Part shown: piece after piece, positions 1 through 7,347 of the stretch | Numbering within the stretch: the first letter of the stretch is position 1 | How the letters are laid out: the number at the start of each line of letters is the position of its first letter | The notes under the pieces: generated by a model | The model's database searches: none | The model's input: the letters and a program-made list of their open reading frames with translations, nothing else | Told to the model about the DNA's origin: nothing | Translations under genes and position numbers: made by a program | From: a virus | Length of the DNA stretch: 23,760 nt | IMG/VR virus record: IMGVR_UViG_3300032224_001300 | Span: 1 to 23,760 of that record | Strand: one strand, 5' to 3'

Positions 1-768
1 GCGGCCATCGGCCCGGCCGTAGCCCACATTGCTGCATAGGACGACGGGGCTTCCTCGCTCGACCGCCGCGCACAACTCATCCCAAGTGTTTACCTGGGCG
101 ACGGCGAGCGCCTTGTGCTTAAACGCCTCGCGGGCCAGCTCGTCGGGCACCCCGATCGCGCCCCACTCGCGACTCTTCGGAATCGAATACTGCCGAAGGT
201 CATACGCCCCGTAGACCTGCCTATATAGGATGCCGCCAACCCCGGGGGTCCGGCATTTGCCGGCGATCCACCGAGCGGCTCCCGAGCCCGTGGCGCCGTC
301 GCCCCCGGGCTGGCTTGATCGCCCCATGCCGGCGGTGCGAGCCCCGCCATACACCGGCTCAGAGGCGACGGTAGGGGGAGGCATCGGCAACCGTCCGATC
401 GCCCAATCCGTGGCCTGCCCCGTGCGGGCTCCCAAACTGAACGCGAACGACACGCACGTCCCAGCCTGCCCCTGGTCAAGACACTGCCACGGCACACCGT
501 AGACGGACTTATGAGCCTTGTCGGTGAACCGATAAAGAAACGTGTCGACGCCCTTAGCCTGCTGGATCGCGTCCGCGCCGGCCTCCGCAAACGTCGGCTG
601 GTCGAGTTGTTGCAGGAACTCCCGCGTGGCTTCCGGGTTCGGCGTATAACCGAAATTCGCCTCGAGGTGCGTCACCATCCGATGCGTGACAATCTGCACC
701 AGCGTCCCGAGCAGGGCCGCAAAGCAGATGAAGGCGATAGCTCCGAGGCTATATCTACTTCGAGGCAT
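1..768 (-). CDS. Papain-like cysteine peptidase, membrane-anchored, 3' end beyond window
   Basis: An open frame starts at ATG 768 and runs without a stop to base 1, giving 256 residues of a longer protein. Residues 6-26 are a hydrophobic signal anchor. Residues 99-105 read QGQAGTC, which has the same spacing as papain QGSCGSC, so Q99 would be the oxyanion-hole glutamine and C105 the nucleophile. The catalytic His and Asn would lie beyond the left edge. Residues 138-170 are rich in glycine, as in planctomycete-phage proteins of this type that I recall. The start overlaps the previous gene's stop by 14 bases, and a GGGAGG site lies about 10 bases upstream. As the last visible gene of a membrane-protein operon, it could cleave host envelope protein during lysis or entry; that role is inference. 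The family call is fairly secure, the substrate is unknown. Confidence 0.7.
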   Translation of the reverse strand, partial: MPRSRYSLGAIAFICFAALLGTLVQIVTHRMVTHLEANFGYTPNPEATREFLQQLDQPTFAEAGADAIQQAKGVDTFLYRFTDKAHKSVYGVPWQCLDQGQAGTCVSFAFSLGARTGQATDWAIGRLPMPPPTVASEPVYGGARTAGMGRSSQPGGDGATGSGAARWIAGKCRTPGVGGILYRQVYGAYDLRQYSIPKSREWGAIGVPDELAREAFKHKALAVAQVNTWDELCAAVERGSPVVLCSNVGYGRADGR

Positions 769-1222
769 CGGCGGCCGCCCTCCCGACTGCCCGGAACGCC
801 GCTACCCAATCGGCGCGCTTCTCAGGCGTCAGCGGCCCGCCATCGGTGCCGGCCGCCTGGTCAAGAAATTGCTGAATGGCCTCCCGGGCCTTCGGCTGAC
901 GGGCCCCGATCGAATCGCCTTTCATCCGGGCCTCGCGGGCGGCCACCCGCAAATCCTCGACTGCCGCCCCGGTGCGAATCCGCTGTTCGTTCGCCGGCCT
1001 CGCCCCGTCATAGGCCAGACATTCAGCCAGCTCGTCACAGAGGCCGGCGAGGGCGGCCGCATCCGACGCGGCCGATGGAGTCTGAAACTTCCCCCGGAGC
1101 GAAAACTCTCCCGGCCCGGGCGGGGCAGGGGAGGGGGCAGACGGCTCCCAGCTTGCAAGCATGGTCAGCAGCGCGACGGATGCTAGGCCCGCCGCGATCA
1201 TGTAGCGTGTCGTGCGCTTCAT
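755..1222 (-). CDS. Small signal-anchored protein of planctomycete-phage type
   Basis: This is a 155-residue protein from ATG 1222. That start overlaps the preceding stop as ATGA and has a GGGAG site nine bases upstream; an in-frame start at 1249 would overlap the previous gene further. Residues 6-24 are hydrophobic (signal peptide or anchor) and are followed by a Pro-rich linker and the segment FSLRGKF at 40-46. The remainder is predicted soluble and helical, with a DLRVAAREARMKGD segment and a GGPLTPEKRADW segment near the end. There is no lipobox cysteine. I recognise the pattern from planctomycete phage and prophage proteins of unknown function. It sits between a one-membrane-segment protein and the papain-like peptidase, so a role at the envelope is plausible but unproven. 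Confidence 0.65.
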   Translation of the reverse strand: MKRTTRYMIAAGLASVALLTMLASWEPSAPSPAPPGPGEFSLRGKFQTPSAASDAAALAGLCDELAECLAYDGARPANEQRIRTGAAVEDLRVAAREARMKGDSIGARQPKAREAIQQFLDQAAGTDGGPLTPEKRADWVAAFRAVGRAAADASK

Positions 1223-1476
1223 ACCAGATCGCTCCCGTTCACAAGGCACAGCGTCAGCGTCTCGATCGCGGCTTTGGCTTTGTCGTCGAGGGTTTCCGTG
1301 GCCTGCAACCGCTCGCGAATCTCGACCACCAGTTCAAGGGCCTCGCGGCAAGTGACGTGGCGAGGGGCAGCGGGCTCCGCCGCCGGGGCCGGCAGGGAGA
1401 ACGCCGGACGAGCCGAGGGCATCGGCCAGAACGCAACGGCGGCCGCCGCCGCAAGTAGGAAACAAACGGCGATCAT
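1219..1476 (-). CDS. Small single-pass membrane protein
   Basis: This is an 85-residue protein from ATG 1476, coupled to the upstream stop by an ATGA overlap and to the downstream gene the same way. The first 18 residues are a hydrophobic membrane segment. A Pro/Ala linker (about 20-38) leads to a short helical domain containing TCREALEL and DDKAKAAIETLTL. The topology, an N-terminal anchor with a small helical domain outside, resembles spanin or holin partners, but no specific spanin motif is visible. Its place between a holin-like protein and a signal-anchored protein supports a lysis or envelope role by context only. Confidence 0.6.
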   Translation of the reverse strand: MIAVCFLLAAAAAVAFWPMPSARPAFSLPAPAAEPAAPRHVTCREALELVVEIRERLQATETLDDKAKAAIETLTLCLVNGSDLV

Positions 1477-1850
1477 TTGGCAAGCCTCACGAGGGGTACG
1501 AGTTGATCGATAGCACCGGACGCCAGCGCGAGAACCACGGCCCGGAGGGGGCCGCGGCAGGCGACGAACAAGGCGAACGCCGGCAGGGGAACGGCCTTGC
1601 TTGCCACCAGGTCGAAAAGCGATGCAACCGCACTGAGCGCGACGTCTTTCTTTTCTTGCCCGGACAGCCGAGGCATCGCATCAAGGGCACCGACAACAAG
1701 ACGGAGCAACGCGACAAGCAAAGAACCAAATTCGGCCCACGTTATGCCGTTGGCGGCCGACGCCTTGGCGGTCGAGAGGAACGCGCCGACCTGTGCGGCG
1801 AGATCGTTGTGTCCGTCAGCGGCGGCTACGGATGACTCTGCAATGGTCAC
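1473..1850 (-). CDS. Holin-like hydrophobic protein
   Basis: This is a 125-residue protein. I take GTG 1850 as the start because it overlaps the previous stop as GTGA; the longer frame from 1961 would run through the previous gene. Two amphipathic-to-hydrophobic stretches are visible, residues 36-60 (starting ITWAEFGSLL) and about 84-120, separated by a charged loop GQEKKD at 64-69. The shape, two hydrophobic segments and a basic C-terminus, fits a small holin or holin-associated protein, and similar proteins recur in planctomycete prophages. The hydrophobic stretches are not strongly apolar, so a soluble helical protein remains possible. Confidence 0.55.
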   Translation of the reverse strand: MTIAESSVAAADGHNDLAAQVGAFLSTAKASAANGITWAEFGSLLVALLRLVVGALDAMPRLSGQEKKDVALSAVASLFDLVASKAVPLPAFALFVACRGPLRAVVLALASGAIDQLVPLVRLAK

Positions 1851-2104
1851 TTGATGAGCCCCTGTTCCCACATTTGTTTCGCTTGCGTGACGTTGACGCC
1901 CAACTCGTAGGCGAGACATTCCCAAAACGTGACCGTTGGCCGCGGCCTCGAGGTAATGCAACCGAGCCCCGTCTGTTTCGGCGGCTGGTAGTTCAGCGTG
2001 TCGCCCTGCCCGACCGGCGCCATGGCCTCCCGGCCACGCTTCCCATGACGGAACGAGGTCTCTTCTTCCGTCCGATGGCTGTTTGCCCGCCTTATCACCG
2101 GCAT
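1847..2104 (-). CDS. Small hypothetical protein, first gene of left-end operon
   Basis: This is an 85-residue basic protein that I do not recognise. ATG 2104 has an AGGAG site very close upstream and lies just after a promoter-like element. A later in-frame ATG at 2023 is also possible (also behind a GGGAGG, but too close). The N-terminal 40 residues are charged and probably disordered. The C-terminal 30 residues include FWECLAYELGVNVTQAK, which could form a short helix-turn-helix-like fold. Its stop overlaps the start of the holin-like gene (GTGA), so the two are probably translated together. Confidence 0.5.
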   Translation of the reverse strand: MPVIRRANSHRTEEETSFRHGKRGREAMAPVGQGDTLNYQPPKQTGLGCITSRPRPTVTFWECLAYELGVNVTQAKQMWEQGLIK

Positions 2105-2110
2105 AGTCTC

Positions 2111-2139
2111 CTAGCCGTTATTGTACCTTTGTTCACTAC
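2111..2139 (-). promoter_or_regulatory. Promoter-like element ahead of the left-end operon
   Basis: On the minus strand, -10-like TACAAT (2120-2125) is followed directly by AACG. It aligns closely with the element at 22571-22599, including the flanking GTGAACA upstream and GCTAGG downstream. The expected start of transcription is about nine bases before ATG 2104. No convincing -35 box is visible. It lies in the 57-base gap after the kinase gene. Confidence 0.5.
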
Positions 2140-2161
2140 CACCAACGGCGCATACACGCAC

Positions 2162-3007
2162 TTAGGCGATAACACCAAGGGCTTGAAGCACGCGCTCGCG
2201 GAGATCGTCAAGCGTGCCGTAGTTCTCAATCACCGGCTCGTGCTCCTCGAGCCCGATTCCGTCCTCGCTTGAGTGCGACGAGGCGGTCGCCGGCCCATCC
2301 CGACGAACACGCCAAACCTCACCGCCCATCTGGCGGATTGCGGACGCCTCGTTCTCAAAGCGAACATCTGCGACAACGATCGTCCGCACACCTTGGCTTT
2401 CAAGCGTTTCGATCCGCCGCTCGAGCAGACGAATCCAAATGCTTCGATCGATCAGATCGCGTCCCCACTCCGTGCCGAGGGTCTGCATCATCTGCCGAGG
2501 CGATTTGCCGAGCCCGAGAAACGGCACCTCTTTGTACGCTGGCGATCGCAGCATCGACTCAGGCACACCGAGCATTGCCGAGAGTCCGGCGTACAGTGGA
2601 TCGGCAAGTTGAACCACAACGGCCGCGGGAATCATCCCGGCCACGGTCGTCTTGCCAGACCCGGCCCGGCCCGAAAGGCCGATGATCCGAGGGCGGTCTG
2701 AAGCCTGACGGATACGCGCGTGCATATCCTTGTGCCGCTGGCGGACGCCGGCCCACGCATCGGCGGCCCGTTGCTCGTCGATCGAAATACTCTCTTGGTT
2801 GTCGATCGCCTTACGAAGCGACGGAGCCGCGGCGTAGAGTTGTTGCAGCAGTTTTCGGATGGCGTCCAAGAGTCGTTTCCTTTCAAGCAGGAGGCGGGCG
2901 GAATCGGCGGCCAGAGAACCGGCCGTTCCGGTCCATTGCCCTTGATAGCGGTAGGCCCGTTGCCGAGCCTGCTCGATGTAGTCAGCCGGCAAGAGATCGA
3001 GGTTCAC
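2162..3007 (-). CDS. Deoxynucleoside monophosphate kinase-like P-loop protein
   Basis: This is a 281-residue protein starting at GTG 3007, which overlaps the phosphoesterase stop as GTGA. The kinase domain begins near residue 107. It has a P-loop GRAGSGKTT at 113-121, an ADPL motif at 135-138, TLGTEWGRD at 176-184 and DVRFENE at 214-220, the pattern of phage T4 gp1-type dNMP kinases, which phosphorylate dNMPs to dNDPs for phage DNA synthesis. An N-terminal helical extension of about 105 residues is not part of the usual family core and has no recognisable fold. It is odd to find nucleotide metabolism embedded among late structural and lysis genes. Confidence 0.75.
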   Translation of the reverse strand: MNLDLLPADYIEQARQRAYRYQGQWTGTAGSLAADSARLLLERKRLLDAIRKLLQQLYAAAPSLRKAIDNQESISIDEQRAADAWAGVRQRHKDMHARIRQASDRPRIIGLSGRAGSGKTTVAGMIPAAVVVQLADPLYAGLSAMLGVPESMLRSPAYKEVPFLGLGKSPRQMMQTLGTEWGRDLIDRSIWIRLLERRIETLESQGVRTIVVADVRFENEASAIRQMGGEVWRVRRDGPATASSHSSEDGIGLEEHEPVIENYGTLDDLRERVLQALGVIA

Positions 3008-4200
3008 GGGCCGCCCCCGATCCGCGGGCCGGCAACGTGCATCGCCTCAAGCCCGCCGGCCCCGGAGTAGATGAACAGCTCCATCGCCTGACGGTTGTGC
3101 ACCCAGCCGTGGTCCGCGTGATAATCGTCAGCAGGCCCCAGCGACGGCGCAACACGGACCAGCACCCCGTCGATAGTCTCGATCGGCCTCGACCACTCCG
3201 CGGCCTGGTGGTGAAGGTGCCCGGTATGAATCTCGCGGTAGGGGCAGGCGGCCCACTGCTGCGGCGACTCGATCGCCATGAGCTGCGGCAATTTCTTTTT
3301 GGCATGGTTGCCGTGGGCGAACCCGAGAAGGTTCCGGCCGTTCGATGCGTACTTGCGAGAGGTGTACGCCTCATCTACCAGCACGCGCTTGTCGCGGCCG
3401 TAACGCTCAAGCAGCATCCGGTGAAACGCCCATGTAAGGGTCGTGTCGTGATTGCCTGGGACTATCGTGACGTCGGTGGCGGCCGTGTCCGCGGCTTTCT
3501 CAACTATTCCGATCAGCGTTCGCCAACCGACCTCGATCATTTTTTGCAGGCGGCCGTCACGCTCAAGCGGTGTACCATTTGTGGTACTACCGCCCGGGGA
3601 GTCGTAGTGAAACAAGTCACCGAGCATCGCAACCGTCAGCCGTCGCGGCTTGTAGCGGGCCGCGACTTCGAGCAGCTCGTCGGCCGCCTGGCCGACGACA
3701 CGCTCCGCGATGTTCAAATCGTAGTCGCGATCGCCGGTCGTCCTATGCCATGCGTACTTGGCTATGTGCGTGTCTGCCACCACCAGCACGGCCCACCGAT
3801 CGGACGGTTTGGATGCCTTCGCCTTGGGCCGGGCGGGCCGGCGTATTTCTTTTTTCGCGGCGGCAATCATCGCCTCGACCGCCTCGCGAACCCCGGGGCC
3901 TGGCCTAGGCTTGAGCCGAACGAACACCCGGAACAGCTCCGTCACCACGGGCCGGCCGGTTTTTCGATCGACGGAACTTGACTCCCACTTTGTGGCTTCA
4001 CTCTGCGCGACTTCAAACCGCGTCAAGTCAGCATCGATATGTTTGAGCAAATCCTCGACCGTGCGGATCACGCGCGACGTAGAACGGGCCTCGAGCACGT
4101 CGCCGGTCTGCCGCTGCGTGACCTGCTCCGCTTCAACAGGCGGGGCGGGGGCAGGCAGCTCCGCCGCCAGCTCGTCGGCGAGGCTTATTTTTTCAGCCAT
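3004..4200 (-). CDS. Calcineurin-like metallophosphoesterase with N-terminal phage domain
   Basis: This is a 398-residue protein from ATG 4200, overlapping the upstream gene by 16 bases. Metal-binding motifs appear in order: DTH at 143-145, GDLFHYD at 194-200, GNHD at 249-252, AHGNH at 295-299 and GHLHH at 327-331. These define the calcineurin-like superfamily that includes SbcD/Mre11 nucleases. The N-terminal 120 residues (IRTVEDLLKHIDADLTRFEV from 45) match a region often seen ahead of phage phosphoesterases and may bind nucleic acid or partners. The substrate cannot be read from sequence. It is translationally linked to a dNMP kinase, which suggests DNA or nucleotide metabolism. Confidence 0.8.
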   Translation of the reverse strand: MAEKISLADELAAELPAPAPPVEAEQVTQRQTGDVLEARSTSRVIRTVEDLLKHIDADLTRFEVAQSEATKWESSSVDRKTGRPVVTELFRVFVRLKPRPGPGVREAVEAMIAAAKKEIRRPARPKAKASKPSDRWAVLVVADTHIAKYAWHRTTGDRDYDLNIAERVVGQAADELLEVAARYKPRRLTVAMLGDLFHYDSPGGSTTNGTPLERDGRLQKMIEVGWRTLIGIVEKAADTAATDVTIVPGNHDTTLTWAFHRMLLERYGRDKRVLVDEAYTSRKYASNGRNLLGFAHGNHAKKKLPQLMAIESPQQWAACPYREIHTGHLHHQAAEWSRPIETIDGVLVRVAPSLGPADDYHADHGWVHNRQAMELFIYSGAGGLEAMHVAGPRIGGGP

Positions 4201-4445
4201 CTCGCCACCGTGATTTCATGCACCTTAATCCCCTTGGCGCTCAACCACGATGCGATCGCACTTGCCAATCCACCGCGAGTAGCCGCGGCCAGCGGGCCGG
4301 TCAGCGTCCCGGCGATGAAACCGTTTTTTACGCCTTCCATTTCCTCGAGCAGATCGGCAGGCATCCGAGCCAACCAATTCGGCCGAGAGTGCTTCGGCAG
4401 CAATACAGCTAGATCGCTCATCAGATCGGTCTTGATCTTTGCCAT
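4185..4445 (-). CDS. Small helix-turn-helix-like protein
   Basis: This is an 86-residue protein. ATG 4445 is chosen because an AGGAGGG site lies seven bases upstream and the residues before it (frame from 4625) are low-quality. The C-terminal half, with GLASAIASWL followed by GIKVHEITVARWLKK, looks like a helix-turn-helix in which the last segment would be the recognition helix. It is the first gene after the tail-fibre block and leads the phosphoesterase/kinase pair. It could regulate this region or act in DNA metabolism; no family name can be assigned. Confidence 0.6.
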   Translation of the reverse strand: MAKIKTDLMSDLAVLLPKHSRPNWLARMPADLLEEMEGVKNGFIAGTLTGPLAAATRGGLASAIASWLSAKGIKVHEITVARWLKK

Positions 4446-4563
4446 GCGGGCCCTCCTGTGGCGGGGGCAATAAGACTGCCAGATTCCCGGGAGGCGTCCA
4501 GCCCCTTGCGGACGCTGGAAAACAAGGGGCATCGCGCCGACTGTGGCGGACGCCAGAATCAAA
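4446..4563 (-). promoter_or_regulatory. Structured intergenic leader with alternative stems
   Basis: This 118-base gap between a tail gene and the helix-turn-helix gene contains a perfect 8-bp stem, GCCCCTTG (4501-4508) with CAAGGGGC (4523-4530). Flanking it is a 7-bp pair, GGCGTCC (4493-4499) with GGACGCC (4548-4554). A further GGACGC at 4510-4515, inside the inner loop, could compete for the same partner. No U-run follows, so it is not a classic terminator. A leader that affects expression of the downstream gene is an inference. Confidence 0.35.
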
Positions 4564-5070
4564 TCAAGCCGTTTCCCACCAGATATACACGTTTTGAAAA
4601 ACGGTATGGTCGCCCGTGTTTCCAAATCTGATCACAGCACCAGCCGCGACGGTGATCGAACACGAGTTAGTTCCGGTGGCCGGAATGACTCCACCGTAAA
4701 TGCCCGTGCCATCGCCGGAATTGTCGGAGAACGTGTAGGCCGCTGTTCCGTTTTTGTAGATAACCCAGTTGTTCGCGCAGTCGAAAGACGTAGTTGTAAG
4801 ACGGACTGTTCCTGCACCGGGCACCGTGGCGTAAGCGGCGTCAAAAGCGGCGTCGGCGGTAGCTGACTTATAAAACTTGTCGCTTGCCGAAGTGCCGCCG
4901 CCAGACCAGCCGTTTGCCGATGAGCAAAAATTCGTACTTTTGCTCGTCCATCCGCTCCCGCCTCCGCCGCCAGTTGTGTAAACCTGCGTCGATCCCAGGT
5001 AGATCGAGGAGACCGGCGCGGTGCCGAGATAGTAGGCCGACGGAGTAGCGGTCCCAAGGTACACGGCCAT
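4564..5070 (-). CDS. Tail structural protein with YLG repeats
   Basis: This is a 168-residue protein from ATG 5070, two bases after the fibre stop codon begins (TAACATG). The N-terminus carries three YLG(T/S) units at residues 4, 14 and 24, with a period of ten residues, then a Gly-rich linker and a beta-rich domain (about 40-168) with four cysteines in two pairs by position. YLG repeats occur in other phage fibre or appendage proteins that I recall. The protein probably sits at the fibre tip or caps the fibre encoded just upstream. I do not know its ligand. Confidence 0.6.
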   Translation of the reverse strand: MAVYLGTATPSAYYLGTAPVSSIYLGSTQVYTTGGGGGSGWTSKSTNFCSSANGWSGGGTSASDKFYKSATADAAFDAAYATVPGAGTVRLTTTSFDCANNWVIYKNGTAAYTFSDNSGDGTGIYGGVIPATGTNSCSITVAAGAVIRFGNTGDHTVFQNVYIWWETA

Positions 5071-5071
5071 G

Positions 5072-6979
5072 TTACCCCGACACTATGTACAAGGTGCTCG
5101 CGCTCTTTGAAGACAACGCGGTGTATGCCGACGACGTTAGGTAAACGATATTCGTGATTGCGTTGGCGCCCGTGATGCCGGTAGTGCTGCTTGTCAGTGT
5201 CGCCGAAACCGTGCCAGACGAAACGGAGAGGCCCGAGCCGACGATCACGCCGCCGATCGTCGAGGTTGTGGCGGCCGGCAATCGAGCCGCCGGCAGGGTG
5301 CCAGACGTAATGTTTGTCGCCACGGTCGTATCTGTCGTGGCGCTAGCTGCAAGGCCCGTCACAGACGATGAGGCAATTGACGGAGTAACGGAGCTGGCGG
5401 CCGTCAGCCGGCCGGTGCCGTCAACCGTGAACGTGGCGTGAGTGGAAGCGGACCCGTAGCTACCAGCGGTGACGGCCGTCGCGGGAATTCTCGCTGCCGG
5501 CAGTGTGCCCGAGGTGATATTCGTCGCCGAGGTCGTGTCGGTCGTGGCGCTAGCCGCTAGGCCCGTGATTGTGCTGGCCGCCTGCGTGCCCGTGTGATTC
5601 GCTCGCTGTATTGCGTAGGCCTGCACTGCTGCGTCTGCGGCCGCCTGCGCGGTGCTGACGGGCTTACTGGCATCCGCCGTGTTGTCCACGTTGCCCAACG
5701 ACACATCGCTCTTTGTCAGCGTGACGCTGCCAGTTCGACCCGCGACGCTCTGCACGGGAGCGGCCGCCGATGCCCTCGCGTTTGTGAAATAAAGATTGGT
5801 CGATCCTTCTGCAACCGAATCGGTGGAGCCTGGCGACGGACTTATCTCGATGTAGGTGCTGCCTGACCAGCGGTAGATTTTGTTTGTGTCAAGCGCCGTG
5901 TAAATCTTGCCCGTTTCGCCTGTTGCAGGAAAATAGCCTGTGCTCGTGTATTCCAGAACATCATCGACGTAGGACGGTAGTTGACTGCTTGGCACCGTAC
6001 CGCCCACAAGCGTTGCGTATGTTCCGCTGGACTGCTTTCCGTCCAAGGCGCTCTGTAATCCACTCACGTCTGAAATTGCGTGGGAATGAGCGGATGGTGC
6101 AAACGTGCTAGGTATGCCGGTCAACGACGAATAGCTGCCGGTGGTTGCGACGGTCGCCAGCCCGGTGATCGCGGTAGCCGCCAACGTCGTGACAGGGGCC
6201 GCGACCGAAATCGTGCCATCAGATGCGATGGTGGTGTTTGCGCCCTGTTTCACGCCGCCGAGAACGGAGGCCGTAGCGACCGGAAGGGTATACGAGCCTC
6301 CCGATCCGCCCGTCGCAGAAAGAACACCGGACGAGATGTTCAGCCCGGAGCCGACGACCACGACCCCAGCCGTCGTCGTCGAGGCGGCCGGCACGGAGAT
6401 TGTTCCATCGGACGCGATGGCGGTGCTTGAGCCTTGCTTGACCCCGCCCAAAACACTCGCGGTAGCGACGGGCAATGTATACGAACCGCCCGACCCCCCC
6501 GTGGCAGACAACACGCCCGATGAGATCGCGAGCCCGGACCCAACGATGATCGCGCCTGCCGTGCTTGAGCTGGCCGCCGGCAACCTCGCCGCCGGCACTG
6601 TGCCAGCAGAGAGGTCGCTTGCCGATCCGCTCGTGGCGATCGCCGCGAGGCCGGTGATCGTGCTGGCCGCCTGGTTGTGGGCGGCTGGCGTGAACGACGT
6701 TGGCACTCCCGAGAGAGACGAATACGCCACCGGTGGGTGCGAATGATCCGATCGCGAGGCGCTCGTGCTTGTGCCGGGCGACGAGCTGCCGATTGCGGCC
6801 GGCGTTGCGTCAGAAAAATTTACTGTCCCAGTATCGCCCTTCGGGCCGCGGTCCCCCGTGTTCGTCACCGTGACGATCGCGGTGCCGCCGTTGGTGATCG
6901 TTGGCGGGGTGCCGGTCGATCCGGCCACCGTCACCGAAATACTCGCCGGCGTACCGACGCTGACAGAAACGTCGGCCAT
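5072..6979 (-). CDS. Large repetitive tail fibre protein
   Basis: This is a 635-residue Ser/Thr/Ala/Gly-rich protein from ATG 6979. A short beta N-terminus leads to a single collagen-like GPKGDTG (45-51). SDHSHPP (77-83) and AHSHAISDVSGLQSALDGKQ (298-317) are typical of fibre shafts. Two tandem units of about 62 residues (136-197 and 198-259), each with TLPVATASVLGGVKQG, are followed by a second repeat family with TNITSGTLPAAR (486-497 and 555-566). The C-terminus, ending LYIVSG, may be a trimerisation or attachment end. It is almost certainly a trimeric fibre. Unit types are shared with the other fibre at 16381-17361. Confidence 0.8.
   Translation of the reverse strand: MADVSVSVGTPASISVTVAGSTGTPPTITNGGTAIVTVTNTGDRGPKGDTGTVNFSDATPAAIGSSSPGTSTSASRSDHSHPPVAYSSLSGVPTSFTPAAHNQAASTITGLAAIATSGSASDLSAGTVPAARLPAASSSTAGAIIVGSGLAISSGVLSATGGSGGSYTLPVATASVLGGVKQGSSTAIASDGTISVPAASTTTAGVVVVGSGLNISSGVLSATGGSGGSYTLPVATASVLGGVKQGANTTIASDGTISVAAPVTTLAATAITGLATVATTGSYSSLTGIPSTFAPSAHSHAISDVSGLQSALDGKQSSGTYATLVGGTVPSSQLPSYVDDVLEYTSTGYFPATGETGKIYTALDTNKIYRWSGSTYIEISPSPGSTDSVAEGSTNLYFTNARASAAAPVQSVAGRTGSVTLTKSDVSLGNVDNTADASKPVSTAQAAADAAVQAYAIQRANHTGTQAASTITGLAASATTDTTSATNITSGTLPAARIPATAVTAGSYGSASTHATFTVDGTGRLTAASSVTPSIASSSVTGLAASATTDTTVATNITSGTLPAARLPAATTSTIGGVIVGSGLSVSSGTVSATLTSSTTGITGANAITNIVYLTSSAYTALSSKSASTLYIVSG
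6203..6574 (-). repeat. Two tandem 186-base repeats inside the fibre gene
   Basis: The repeat units lie at about 6389-6574 and 6203-6388 and encode nearly identical 62-residue segments with GSGL.ISSGVLSATGGSGG and ASDGTISV. The period is a multiple of three, so gain or loss of a unit keeps the frame. This is internal protein duplication, not CRISPR. Confidence 0.75.
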
Positions 6980-6990
6980 GATGCCCCCGA

Positions 6991-7341
6991 CTATGGATTG
7001 CTGGCAAAGACATTGCCGGCGAGATAGGTCCGCGTAACCCCTCCCGAAGAAACGTACCGCAGGAACCAGCGGTATCGACCGTCAACGTCTAGGCTGCTTG
7101 TCTGTGTCTCCACCAGGCTGACGAGGACGGTGGTCGTTGGAACGCCAGACGACGTGACAACAGACACCGACAGCCCGGGCGTCGTGACCGCTGTAGCCGT
7201 CGTGCTCGTCGCGTCATAGACCGAGGCGGTCAGCGTGCCCGAGGTCAGATCGACGGCCGCAAACTGCGCCGAGAAATTCAGTTCGTCCCCGCGGATAAAT
7301 TGCAGGTCTAAGGCGCCCGGACTTTGGGAGTAGGTGGCCAT
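6991..7341 (-). CDS. Baseplate/tail appendage protein, N-terminal BppU-like
   Basis: This is a 116-residue protein. I choose ATG 7341 (MATYSQSPG) because residues from the earlier ATG 7422 overlap the previous gene and look random. It is a beta-sandwich-like protein with FIRGDEL at about 15-21 and YRWFLRYVS near 87-95, resembling the N-terminal domain of baseplate upper proteins that anchor fibres. It immediately precedes the long fibre gene, 11 bases away. No ribosome binding site precedes ATG 7341; instead a promoter-like element ends 10 bases before it, so a nearly leaderless message is possible. Confidence 0.55.
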   Translation of the reverse strand: MATYSQSPGALDLQFIRGDELNFSAQFAAVDLTSGTLTASVYDATSTTATAVTTPGLSVSVVTSSGVPTTTVLVSLVETQTSSLDVDGRYRWFLRYVSSGGVTRTYLAGNVFASNP

Positions 7342-7347
7342 GCTATA

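Noticed and set aside
90-590. Minus-strand frame of 166 residues inside the left-end gene
   Set aside because: It overlaps the papain-like peptidase in another frame; the peptidase has a membrane anchor and the QGQAGTC motif, whereas this frame is Arg/Pro-rich noise.
511-1458. Plus-strand open frame of 315 residues
   Set aside because: It lies opposite three or four well-supported minus-strand genes; its product is Arg/Pro-rich with no domain pattern, as expected for an antisense shadow in GC-rich DNA.
3037-3981. Plus-strand open frame of 314 residues
   Set aside because: Antisense to the calcineurin-like phosphoesterase, whose metal motifs are clear; the plus-strand product has no recognisable features.
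6203-6574. Regular repeats that could suggest a CRISPR array
   Set aside because: Units of 186 bases encode protein repeats in frame with no spacers; this is a fibre gene.
6827-6850. Collagen-like domain in the large fibre
   Set aside because: Only one GPKGDTG unit is present, too short for a collagen triple helix; it is noted as a motif only.
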